Of a stretch of 64,000 nt of DNA, positions 1 through 7,894 are shown one piece after another (position 1 is the first letter of the stretch; the number at the start of each line of letters is the position of its first letter). Made by a program: the position numbers and the translations under genes. Below the pieces are notes generated by a model. That model did not search any database. It was not told the origin of the DNA and saw only the letters and a program-made list of their open reading frames with translations. The stretch is from CAISCU01 sp051861545 (GTDB lineage Bacteria > Bacteroidota > Bacteroidia > UKL13-3). The DNA lies in contig JBIMKP010000004.1 of the NCBI GenBank assembly GCA_051861545.1, positions 62,001-126,000 on the forward strand. Reading direction: 5' to 3'.

Positions 1-1181
1 CTGATATGATGACAGAGGCTACTCAAAATTATACCAGTGAAGCTTTTGATAATGAAATGCAAAAATTAGGTAGTTCTATCTCATTTAATGCAGGTTCTGA
101 TGTTACAACTGTTCAAGTAGTTACATTGAAAAAGAATATTGATGCTACTTTAAAATTGTTCGAAGAAAAATTACTTCGTCCTAAGTTTAATGCAGATGAG
201 TTTAAGTTAAACCAATCACAAAACTACCAAAACATCAGCTCTCAAAAATTTGATGCTGGTGCTACTGCTGATTTAGCTTTTAATAAATTAGTATACGGAA
301 AAACAATTGCTGCTGAGCCTGTTGAAGGGACTTTGAAATCAATCAAATCTATTACAATTAAAGATGTTCAAAATTATTATGACCGTTATTATGGTCCTGA
401 TTTTGCTAGCTTAACTGTTGTTGGTGATATCACTGAATCTGAAATTATGCCTAAATTAGGTTTCTTGAAAAACTGGAAAAAGAAAAACATCAGTTTCCCT
501 CCACTTCCAATTCCGCCAGTTGCTGCTAACAACAACAAACAAATTTATTTGGTTGATAAATACAAAGCTGCTCAATCTGAAATCAGAATTGGTATGGTTG
601 GACAGAAATACGATTGGAACGGAAATTACTTCAAAACAAATGCAATGAACTTCCCATTAGGCGGAAACTTTAATAGCCGTTTAAACTTAAACTTACGTGA
701 AGACAAAGGATTTACTTATGGTATTCGTTCAATGAACTATGGTTATAAAGATAGAGTAGGTGCTTATCAAATTGCTACTGGAGTTCGTACTTCTGCAACT
801 GATAGTGCTATGAAAGAAATAATGACTGAAGTAACTAATTTTGCTGAAAATGGTATTACTGATGAGGAAATGAAGTTCATGAAGAATTCAATTACTCAAA
901 GTGATGCATTGCGTTATGAAACTGCTTTCCAAAAAGCTGGTTTCTTAAACAGATTAATTGAGTATAACTTACCTAAAGATTATATCAAACAACAAAACGA
1001 TATCTTAAATTCTTTATCAAAAGAAGAGTTAAATCGTTTAGCTAAAGAAGTTCTTCAATCTGATAAAATGACTATTTTAGTTGTTGGTGATAAAGAAAAA
1101 ATCAAAGCTAATCTTGAAAAACTTGGATACAAAATTGTTGATTACAAAGAAGTAGAAACTGCTACTTACGAGAAAAACTAA
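1..1181 (+). CDS. M16 family zinc-metallopeptidase-like protein (5' truncated)
   Basis: This is the 3' part of an M16 (insulinase/pitrilysin) family gene; the reading frame is open to the first base, so the true start lies outside the window. About 393 codons are visible. They hold the end of the catalytic-type domain, beginning just after where HxxEH would be, and a complete M16 C-terminal domain with the conserved motif LREDKGFTYG, whose Arg and Tyr help bind substrate in this family. The HxxEH zinc site is not visible, so I cannot tell an active peptidase from the inactive partner subunit that Bacteroidota often encode next to one. The product is expected in the periplasm or outer membrane. 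A strong terminator follows the stop codon. Confidence 0.85.
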   Translation, partial: DMMTEATQNYTSEAFDNEMQKLGSSISFNAGSDVTTVQVVTLKKNIDATLKLFEEKLLRPKFNADEFKLNQSQNYQNISSQKFDAGATADLAFNKLVYGKTIAAEPVEGTLKSIKSITIKDVQNYYDRYYGPDFASLTVVGDITESEIMPKLGFLKNWKKKNISFPPLPIPPVAANNNKQIYLVDKYKAAQSEIRIGMVGQKYDWNGNYFKTNAMNFPLGGNFNSRLNLNLREDKGFTYGIRSMNYGYKDRVGAYQIATGVRTSATDSAMKEIMTEVTNFAENGITDEEMKFMKNSITQSDALRYETAFQKAGFLNRLIEYNLPKDYIKQQNDILNSLSKEELNRLAKEVLQSDKMTILVVGDKEKIKANLEKLGYKIVDYKEVETATYEKN

Positions 1182-1203
1182 TCAATAAAAATTATTAAAT
1201 TAG

Positions 1204-1237
1204 AAAGGGCTGCATCTGAAAAGATGTGGCCCTTTTT
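1204..1237 (+). terminator. Rho-independent terminator of the M16 gene
   Basis: A 14-bp stem (AAAGGGCTGCATCT pairing with AGATGTGGCCCTTT, two G-T wobbles) closes a GAAA loop and runs into TTTTT. It lies 22 bases after the M16 stop. An in-frame ATG for the next gene at 1224 falls inside the right arm, which argues against using that start. Confidence 0.9.
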
Positions 1238-1250
1238 GCTTAAATTGCCG

Positions 1251-3671
1251 ATGTTGAAGCCTATTCAAATCATACAAAAATATTTTAACAAAAAGTCATT
1301 TAAAGCTTTTGCTTTTCAAGAAGAATCTTGGAATGCTTATTTTGATGGAAAAAGCGGTTTAGTAAATGCACCAACAGGTAGTGGAAAAACATTTTCATTA
1401 GCACTTCCAATTTTAGCAGCGGGTTCAATTTCAAACAAAAAAGGACTCAAAGCTATTTGGATTACACCCATTAGAGCCTTGAGTCAGGATTTAGAAAAAG
1501 CCATTAGTGAAGCGGCAATTGAAATGGATATTAACTGGGATATTGCTTTAAGAACAGGAGATACAGATTTAAAAGAACGAGCACGTCAAAAAAAGCAACA
1601 TCCAGATTTTTTAATTACAACTCCCGAAAGCCTTCATATTATGTTGGCGTCAAAAGGTTATCATGAATTGTTTAAAAACTTAGAATGTGTTGTAATTGAT
1701 GAATGGCATGAATTAATTGGAAGCAAAAGAGGTGTTCAAGTTGAATTGGCTTTATCAAGGCTTCGTGGTTTAAATCAAAACTTAAAAACATGGGGCATTA
1801 GCGCAACAATTGGTAATTTAGAAGAAGCTGCAGATGTTTTATTAGGTATAAGTTTTCCTAATGATAAAAAGGTTTTAATAAAAGCAGGAATTGAAAAGAA
1901 AATTGAAGTAAAATCTATTATTCCAGATACAATTGAAGAATTACCTTGGGCGGGGCATTTAGGTATTAAAATGATTGATAAGGTTTTGCCATTGTTTGAT
2001 TTAGCTAAAACAAGTTTAGTTTTTACAAACACCCGTTCTCAAACAGAAATTTGGTACCGACAACTTATAGAAAAAGATGCTGATTTAGCTGGATTATTAG
2101 CAATGCACCATGGTTCTTTAAGCGGTGAAATGCGCTCTTGGGTTGAATCTGCATTACACCAAGGCTTTTTGAAAGCTGTAGTTTGTACCTCAAGTTTAGA
2201 TTTAGGTGTAGATTTTCGTCCTGTTGAACAAGTTTTACAAATTGGAAGTCCGAAAGGAATCGCTCGTTTTTTACAAAGAGCTGGTAGGAGTGGACATCAA
2301 CCTGATGCTGTATCAACCATATATTTCGTGCCAACCCATGCACTCGAATTAATGGAATCGAGTTGTATGCGCAAAGCAATTGAAGGGAAAATCATGGAAA
2401 ACCGAGAGCCTTTCATTAGGGCTTTTGATGTGTTGATTCAATACTTAGTTACTTTAGCCGTTTCTGAAGGATTTAATCCAAATGAAATAAAAAAGGAAGT
2501 TTTAGATACTTTTTGCTTTTCAACGATGAATGATGAAGAGTGGGACAAAGTTTTATCGTTTTTAATACATGGAGGAAAAAGTTTAGGTGCATACGATGAG
2601 TTTTCGAAACTAGAACTTGTGGGTGATGTATATAAAGTCACAAGTAGAAAACAAATAATGCGACACCGATTAAGTATTGGTACTATTGTTAGTGATCCTG
2701 TAATAAAAATAAAAACGATTAAAGGAAAATACCTAGGCAGTATAGAAGAATACTTTATTAGCAAATTAAAACCAGGAGAAGTTTTTTGGTTTGCTGGCAA
2801 TTGTTTAGAGTTGATTCAGGTGAAAGAAATGACGGCCTTGGTTAGAAAGAGTGAAGAGAAAAAAGCACAAATTCCATCATGGGCTGGTGGAAGAATGCCA
2901 TTATCAGGACAACTAAGCGGAATGTTAAGAAGAGAATTATCTGCATTTGTAGATGGTTCTATAAAAATGGACGATGAATTTAGAAGTCTGATTCCTTTAT
3001 TAAACAAGCAAAAAGAAACATCAATCATTCCTAAATCAAACCAACTTTTAATAGAGCAATATGAAAGTAAAGATGGTTTTCATGTTTTTATTTTTCCATT
3101 TGAAGGAAGATTGGTTCATGAAGGATTAGCAGGATTAATGAATTACAGAATAGGGCAGTGGATGCCAATTTCGTTTTCAATTGCAATGAACGACTATGGC
3201 TTTGAAATGTTAAGCAACCAGGAGATTCCAATTGAAGAAGCATTGGCCAATAATGTATTTGGAACCGAAAACTTAAGCAATGATTTACTAAATAGTATGA
3301 ATGGAATTGAAATGGCCAGAAGAAAATTTAGGGACATTGCAGGAATTTCAGGCCTTGTATTTCAGGGCTTTCCGGGAAAACAGATACAAAGTAAACACTT
3401 ACAAGCATCCTCTGGTCTGTTTTTTGATGTCTTTAAAGAAAATGAACCTGATCATCTTTTGTTGCAACAAGCTTATGAGGAAGTATTATTGCAACAAATG
3501 GAAGAAAAGAGATTGAGATTAGCATTGGAAAGAATAGAAAATGCAGAAATTGTGATAATTAAATTAAGTGAACCATCGCCATTTTCATTTCCAATTATGG
3601 TTGATAGGTTAAGAGAAAAAATGAGTTCAGAAAGTTTAGAGGATAGAATTGCAAAAATGCAAAGAAAATAA
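1251..3671 (+). CDS. Lhr-like DEXH-box DNA helicase, ligase-associated type
   Basis: Superfamily 2 helicase of 806 residues from the start chosen here. Visible motifs are Walker A APTGSGKT (about residues 40-47), DEXH box IDEWHE, motif III SAT, and motif VI QRAGRSGH, followed by a long Lhr-type C-terminal region with a RMPLSGQLSG segment. Length and motif spacing fit the family called ligase-associated DNA damage response DEXH helicase, an ATP-driven DNA translocase. The upstream ATG at 1224 lies in the preceding terminator stem, so 1251 is preferred. In many bacteria this helicase is encoded beside an ATP-dependent DNA ligase and an MBL-fold exonuclease; neither is adjacent here. The exact role in repair is inferred from the family. 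Confidence 0.88.
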   Translation: MLKPIQIIQKYFNKKSFKAFAFQEESWNAYFDGKSGLVNAPTGSGKTFSLALPILAAGSISNKKGLKAIWITPIRALSQDLEKAISEAAIEMDINWDIALRTGDTDLKERARQKKQHPDFLITTPESLHIMLASKGYHELFKNLECVVIDEWHELIGSKRGVQVELALSRLRGLNQNLKTWGISATIGNLEEAADVLLGISFPNDKKVLIKAGIEKKIEVKSIIPDTIEELPWAGHLGIKMIDKVLPLFDLAKTSLVFTNTRSQTEIWYRQLIEKDADLAGLLAMHHGSLSGEMRSWVESALHQGFLKAVVCTSSLDLGVDFRPVEQVLQIGSPKGIARFLQRAGRSGHQPDAVSTIYFVPTHALELMESSCMRKAIEGKIMENREPFIRAFDVLIQYLVTLAVSEGFNPNEIKKEVLDTFCFSTMNDEEWDKVLSFLIHGGKSLGAYDEFSKLELVGDVYKVTSRKQIMRHRLSIGTIVSDPVIKIKTIKGKYLGSIEEYFISKLKPGEVFWFAGNCLELIQVKEMTALVRKSEEKKAQIPSWAGGRMPLSGQLSGMLRRELSAFVDGSIKMDDEFRSLIPLLNKQKETSIIPKSNQLLIEQYESKDGFHVFIFPFEGRLVHEGLAGLMNYRIGQWMPISFSIAMNDYGFEMLSNQEIPIEEALANNVFGTENLSNDLLNSMNGIEMARRKFRDIAGISGLVFQGFPGKQIQSKHLQASSGLFFDVFKENEPDHLLLQQAYEEVLLQQMEEKRLRLALERIENAEIVIIKLSEPSPFSFPIMVDRLREKMSSESLEDRIAKMQRK

Positions 3672-3715
3672 GGCTGAATTTTATCAATATAGAAACCTAA
3701 AATTCGAATAATCAT

Positions 3716-3723
3716 TACATTTG
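3716..3723 (+). promoter_or_regulatory. Bacteroidota -7 promoter element (TACATTTG)
   Basis: TACATTTG matches the Bacteroidota -7 consensus TAnnTTTG exactly and lies 36 bases before the ATG of the TPR gene. No TTTG -33 element is visible at the usual 17-23 base spacing, so the call rests on the -7 box and its position. Confidence 0.5.
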
Positions 3724-3759
3724 CCAGAATTGAAGAAAATTAACTTAAATAAAAATAAC

Positions 3760-5142
3760 ATGAAAAAGCTGTTAGTAGCGCTGATGCTCATTTCGGGTAT
3801 TCAAGTTTTTGCTCAAAAAAACAAAGTTGAATCTGCTGCACTTTACCTTAGAAACGGTGAAGTAGAAGATGCTAAAAAAGCAATTGATCAAGCAATTGAA
3901 CATCCTGACACAAAAGCAGACCCAAAAGCTTGGTTTTATTATACTTCTGTTTATGATACCATTTACAGAAATCCTGCTTATGCTAGTTTAGCCGGCACAG
4001 ATTTAGTAGATAAATTTTTTAATGGCTGCATTAAATGTATTGAACTTGATGCTAAAGAAAGATATACCTACTACTGTAAAGAACAAGCTATTATAAACTC
4101 AGCTTTTATGTCGTATAACAAAGGTTATACTGCTTATGAAGAAAAGGATTTCAAAAATGCCATTAAGTATTACAAAATGACATTAGACGTACTTCCTTAT
4201 GATAAAAATGGTGATTTGAAGAAAAATAATCTTTCTGAGAAAAACATTTATTTATATATGGCTTATGCTGCTGTGCAAGCTGAAGACAAAGCTAGTGCAA
4301 AAGTATATCTTCAAAAATTAATGGATTTAAATTACGAAGACCATTTGATTCACATGCAAATGGTAAATATCTATTTAGAAGAAAAAGATACAGCAACAGC
4401 TCTTACATTTTTAGACAAAGCAAGAATTAAATTTCCAAATGAAAAGGATTTAATTAACCAAGAGTTAAACATTTACTTAGCTCAAGGTCGCCAAGATTTA
4501 TTGTTAGAAAAATTGAATGCTGCTATTGAAATCAATAATGAAGACCAAACTTTAATTTATGTTAGAGGTAATGTTTACGACAATTTTGCTAATGATGCAT
4601 TAAAAAAGTACAAACACGAAAGAGATACCGCTAGCACATTAAAAAAGAAAGCTCAAACTGAAAAGTCGGTAGACAAAAAAACGAAGTTTAACAATGCTGC
4701 AACTGCATTTATGAAGAGTGCAGAAGCCAACCAGAAAAAATCAAGTAATTATGCGGCTCAAGCAGAAATAGATTATTTAAAAGTAATAGAATTAAATCCT
4801 GATTTTATTGATGCTTATTTTAACTTAGGTGCAATGAGTAACAATAAGAGTACTGAAATTGTAGAAAAGATTAACAATATAACAGCTTCAACTCAAGTTG
4901 AATACGACAAAAAATACAAACCATTGAAGCAAAAACAAGATTCCATTTTAAATACAGCATTAGGTTATTTTAGTCGTGCATTGGAAATTGCAGAAGCAAA
5001 AGCTGATGATACTCCTGCAAAGAAGAAAGAGAAAAATGCTTATTTAACAGATATTTTGTATTCAATGCAACAGGTTTATGCCAATTTAGGAAACGAAAAG
5101 AAAACCGTTGAAATGAAAAAACGCCGCGAAGAACTCGAGTAG
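3760..5142 (+). CDS. Secreted tetratricopeptide-repeat protein
   Basis: A 460-residue protein with a typical signal peptide (MKKLLVALMLISG, cleavage near VFAQ), so probably periplasmic. Helical TPR-like repeats are visible: a first set around residues 30-130 and 120-220, and a later one with the classic signature LNPDFIDAYFNLG near residue 345. Between them is a Lys/Ala-rich helical stretch that may form a coiled coil. TPRs bind other proteins; no enzymatic motif is present. A TTG start 13 codons upstream would put a charged stretch before the signal peptide and overlap the -7 promoter box, so the ATG is preferred. The gene appears monocistronic, with its own promoter and a strong terminator. 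Specific partner unknown. Confidence 0.85.
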   Translation: MKKLLVALMLISGIQVFAQKNKVESAALYLRNGEVEDAKKAIDQAIEHPDTKADPKAWFYYTSVYDTIYRNPAYASLAGTDLVDKFFNGCIKCIELDAKERYTYYCKEQAIINSAFMSYNKGYTAYEEKDFKNAIKYYKMTLDVLPYDKNGDLKKNNLSEKNIYLYMAYAAVQAEDKASAKVYLQKLMDLNYEDHLIHMQMVNIYLEEKDTATALTFLDKARIKFPNEKDLINQELNIYLAQGRQDLLLEKLNAAIEINNEDQTLIYVRGNVYDNFANDALKKYKHERDTASTLKKKAQTEKSVDKKTKFNNAATAFMKSAEANQKKSSNYAAQAEIDYLKVIELNPDFIDAYFNLGAMSNNKSTEIVEKINNITASTQVEYDKKYKPLKQKQDSILNTALGYFSRALEIAEAKADDTPAKKKEKNAYLTDILYSMQQVYANLGNEKKTVEMKKRREELE

Positions 5143-5146
5143 CACC

Positions 5147-5268
5147 GCGATTTATCGCGGTGTACATTGCGATACATCGTAATGTATTTCGAAATGAAAT
5201 CATCATCGCAATTTATCGCGGTGTACATTGCGATACATCGCAATGTATTTCGAAATGAAATCATCATC
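5147..5268. repeat. 61-bp tandem repeat (two copies) built of palindromes
   Basis: Two adjacent 61-bp copies (5147-5207 and 5208-5268) differ at only two positions seen by eye. Each contains a hairpin based on GCGATTTATCGC and a second palindrome TACATTGCGATACATCGCAATGTA broken here into its arms TACATTGCGAT and ATCGCAATGTA. A partial third copy starts at 5269. The repeats lie directly after the TPR gene stop and before its terminator, so they would be transcribed. Confidence 0.85.
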
Positions 5269-5293
5269 GCAATAAATTCAGGATGAAAATCAC

Positions 5294-5333
5294 AAAAAAA
5301 ACACCACGAAAAATTTTCGTGGTGTTTTTTTTT
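5294..5333 (+). terminator. Rho-independent terminator after the TPR gene and repeats
   Basis: A perfect stem AAACACCACGAAAA / TTTTCGTGGTGTTT is followed by a run of T. It ends the transcript of the TPR gene downstream of the 61-bp repeats, and is nearly symmetrical, so it could also act on the minus strand. Confidence 0.85.
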
Positions 5334-5354
5334 ATTAACAGCGATGAATCTATG

Positions 5355-5374
5355 CACCGCGATGAATCGCGGTG
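5355..5374. repeat. Isolated palindrome related to the 61-bp repeat
   Basis: CACCGCGAT-GA-ATCGCGGTG is a perfect 9-bp inverted repeat with a 2-base centre. It is the same hairpin as the one at 5143-5162, with TT changed to GA in the centre. A partial copy GCGATGAATC sits just upstream at 5341. Confidence 0.8.
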
Positions 5375-5392
5375 GTACAGGGGATTAATCAA

Positions 5393-5761
5393 TCAGCATT
5401 TTTCATTTGGGTTTGGATAATTATCCGATTGGTCTTCAAAAGTATTATCAAGACAAACGAAATCCTTTTCCAATAAAAGAAACAATTTTGAACCATTTTG
5501 CAATGGAAATTCATACTGGAATCCAACAATGTCGGTTTCTGTCCATTCTTTATAAATATGCACTGGTACTCCAAATGTCATAGTATCATCTTTAAAAAAT
5601 GCACATAAATTGGGCTGATTTTGAACAACTTTCAAAACATAACAAAAAATTGAATTCCCAAAATCAGTAAACTCCTCAACATATTTTTCTTGTTTAAACT
5701 CTTCAACTTCCGATTTGCTCAATCTGTATCTAATGGAATTTCCTTTGATTCTAATTTTCAT
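5393..5761 (-). CDS. Small conserved protein, DUF7009-like
   Basis: A 122-residue soluble protein beginning MKIRIKGNSIRYRLSKSEV, which I recognise as the start of a small Bacteroidota family of unknown function (DUF7009). No signal peptide or membrane segment is seen. The C-terminus carries CLDNTFEDQSD followed by a short Asn/Pro tail. It stands alone, convergent with the TPR gene and divergent from the outer-membrane protein gene. The family assignment is from memory of its conserved N-terminus; biochemical role unknown. Confidence 0.7.
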   Translation of the reverse strand: MKIRIKGNSIRYRLSKSEVEEFKQEKYVEEFTDFGNSIFCYVLKVVQNQPNLCAFFKDDTMTFGVPVHIYKEWTETDIVGFQYEFPLQNGSKLFLLLEKDFVCLDNTFEDQSDNYPNPNEKC

Positions 5762-5958
5762 GGTATTCGTTTTATATCCTTCAAATATTCAAATATTTTT
5801 AGTTGCTTTCCTATCATATTAAAATTTGAGAGAAATTAGCTGTTTAAAGGCTTGATGTATTGTGGATAAAACATACATTTTTCTTAAAAAAATAGAATTC
5901 GTCTTTTTTATGTAATAATTTGGCAACCATTTTCGTAAATTGGTGTCTAATTAGTCAA

Positions 5959-6702
5959 ATGATGAAAACCAAACTTACCCTTTTCTTAGTTTTTAATACT
6001 TTCTTTCTAGCAAATATACTTGCTGAGGAGACGCCCGTAACTAGTCAATTAAAAGCACTTCCTACTAGATCACCTATTCAGGAAAAACCTAAATTAGTTC
6101 AAGTTGGAGTAAATGCCACCGACTTTGTTCGTCAATATTTGGTTTTTAACAGCAATAACCTAAATCTTACAACAAGTCCATACGATTTGAATATCAAACT
6201 ATTTCAAAACAAATTAAATTTAGCTCCGAATACACGAATAGGGCTTAGAATGGGATTTGGGTACCTATTTGCAGAAAACAGTAATACGCAAAACAACTCA
6301 TCAAGTAACTTTAAGACCAAAACAGAAGGATTAAACTACCGATTGGGATTTGAATTTCAACAAGATTTATCTAAACGATTTACAGTTTTTTACGGATTAG
6401 ATTACAGAAGAGGAAAAAACAAAAATCTGACTGAAAATACATTTGAAAACAATGGAGTTAAAGAAACTAGTACTAATGAAAATTCAAATAAATCAAGAGG
6501 TGCCCAAATTGCATTTGGAGTTCAGTTTAAAATAACAAATTATTTAAACATCAATACAGAAGCATTATTTGGCTATGTTACAGGCGAATCAAGTACAAAA
6601 TTTACCGGTAGTGCTTTTCCAAATGGAAGAGTAGATGCTGGAGGTTTTCGTAATTTTTTCTTTATTCCACCAGCTTTTATCAATTTAAATTTCATGTTTT
6701 AA
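5959..6702 (+). CDS. Probable outer-membrane beta-barrel protein
   Basis: A 247-residue protein with a clear signal peptide (KTKLTLFLVFNTFF, cleavage near LAEE). The mature part alternates polar and hydrophobic residues in strands (for example RLGFEFQQDL, RFTVFYGLDYRRG) and ends in the aromatic strand FINLNFMF, typical of outer-membrane barrels. Two consecutive ATG codons (5959 and 5962) follow a TAATAATTTGG sequence resembling a -7 promoter; a longer frame from TTG at 5920 would code through that promoter. It is first of a likely four-gene operon with the cytochrome c peroxidase 10 bases downstream. Substrate or function cannot be read from the sequence. Confidence 0.7.
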   Translation: MMKTKLTLFLVFNTFFLANILAEETPVTSQLKALPTRSPIQEKPKLVQVGVNATDFVRQYLVFNSNNLNLTTSPYDLNIKLFQNKLNLAPNTRIGLRMGFGYLFAENSNTQNNSSSNFKTKTEGLNYRLGFEFQQDLSKRFTVFYGLDYRRGKNKNLTENTFENNGVKETSTNENSNKSRGAQIAFGVQFKITNYLNINTEALFGYVTGESSTKFTGSAFPNGRVDAGGFRNFFFIPPAFINLNFMF

Positions 6703-6712
6703 TACCATCAAA

Positions 6713-7864
6713 ATGAAAAAAACAATTTACGTTTTAGCAGGATTTCTAATTTTTTTAGTAGCCTGTAAAAAGGTTACAAACAGCGAATCAACTTATTTAA
6801 CTTCAGAAACACCTTTATTAGGTGAAACTGCCGCTGATTATTCTATCAGAGGTAAAGAAAAACATCTACCATTTCAATTATCCCAAAACTCAGTTTATTC
6901 AAATGAAAAAGTTGAATTAGGAAGAGTTTTATTTTACGACAAAAAACTATCTGTAAATCAAGCTATTTCATGTGCAAGTTGTCACAAACAAGAATTAGCT
7001 TTTTCTGATGGAGTTAAATCAAGCAGAGGTTTCGGAAATGAAGGTACTCCTAGAAACTCAATGGCAATTGTAAACTCTGACTTTGGTAGGGGTTTGTTTT
7101 GGGATTTAAGAGAATTTAATGTCAAATCGATGGTAACCAAACCCGTTCAGGACCATATTGAAATGGGTTTTGATTCAATTACTCAAACATTAGAAAGACT
7201 TCAAAAATCATCTTACTACCCAGCATTATTTGAAAGAGCATTTGGTACTAAAACTATTACTGTTGAAAACCTTTCAGAAGCTTTAGGTGGATTTGTTTCA
7301 AATTTAATTTCGTTTAAATCACCTTATGATTTTGCTGCAGAAAACAATTTTGCAAGTTATACCTCTGAAGAAATTAGAGGTTGGGAGATTTTTAATGAAA
7401 AAAGATGCATTAGTTGTCATGGTTTTGATTTAAACAAAGGCTGGTCGACAGAAGTGGCAAATATTGGTTTAGATTTAGTTTACAAAGACAAAGGTGCTAA
7501 AAATCCATTTAATGGAGGAATTTTAGAGCCACCTTTTGATCCAAGATTTAGTTCAGGTGAAGGTTTCTTTAAGGTTCCAACATTAAGAAATATAGCTTTA
7601 ACCGGACCTTATATGCACGATGGTAGATTTGCAACTTTAGAAGAAGTGGTTGAACATTATAATTCAGGAATCAAAGATCATCCAAACTTGGATTGGGTTT
7701 TAAGAGATGAGAATTCATCTGATTTTTCAAAAGTTAAAGCTAAGAAAATGAACTTAAGTGCTTATGATAAAAAGGCATTAATTGCTTTCCTAAAAACATT
7801 AACCGACCAAAGTTTTATTCAAGACAAGAAATTTTCTAACCCTTTTGTAGCAAAAGCCAATTAG
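6713..7864 (+). CDS. Di-heme cytochrome c peroxidase (CcpA/MauG family lipoprotein)
   Basis: A 383-residue protein with a lipoprotein signal (FLVAC, Cys18). Two CXXCH heme c sites are present: CASCH at residues 87-91 and CISCH at 232-236. The C-terminal half has the family motif MHDGRFATLEEVVEHYN. This architecture belongs to bacterial di-heme cytochrome c peroxidases, which reduce hydrogen peroxide in the periplasm, and to the MauG-like enzymes that modify protein residues. The sequence alone does not separate these two. It is preceded by a barrel protein and followed by two TPR lipoproteins in the same direction, which suggests a membrane-associated complex or stress operon. Hemes would need the Ccm maturation pathway, not encoded here. 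Confidence 0.92.
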   Translation: MKKTIYVLAGFLIFLVACKKVTNSESTYLTSETPLLGETAADYSIRGKEKHLPFQLSQNSVYSNEKVELGRVLFYDKKLSVNQAISCASCHKQELAFSDGVKSSRGFGNEGTPRNSMAIVNSDFGRGLFWDLREFNVKSMVTKPVQDHIEMGFDSITQTLERLQKSSYYPALFERAFGTKTITVENLSEALGGFVSNLISFKSPYDFAAENNFASYTSEEIRGWEIFNEKRCISCHGFDLNKGWSTEVANIGLDLVYKDKGAKNPFNGGILEPPFDPRFSSGEGFFKVPTLRNIALTGPYMHDGRFATLEEVVEHYNSGIKDHPNLDWVLRDENSSDFSKVKAKKMNLSAYDKKALIAFLKTLTDQSFIQDKKFSNPFVAKAN

Positions 7865-7894
7865 AATTGCGACTTTTGAAAAAAGGCCAAATAA

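Noticed and set aside
1224..1250. In-frame ATG that would extend the helicase by 9 residues
   Set aside because: It lies in the right arm of the M16 terminator hairpin and adds a stretch not typical of the family; the Met at 1251 is better.
5076..5357. Overlapping open frames on the minus strand across the 61-bp repeats
   Set aside because: They arise from the palindromic repeats and the 3' end of the TPR gene, and share sequence between copies.
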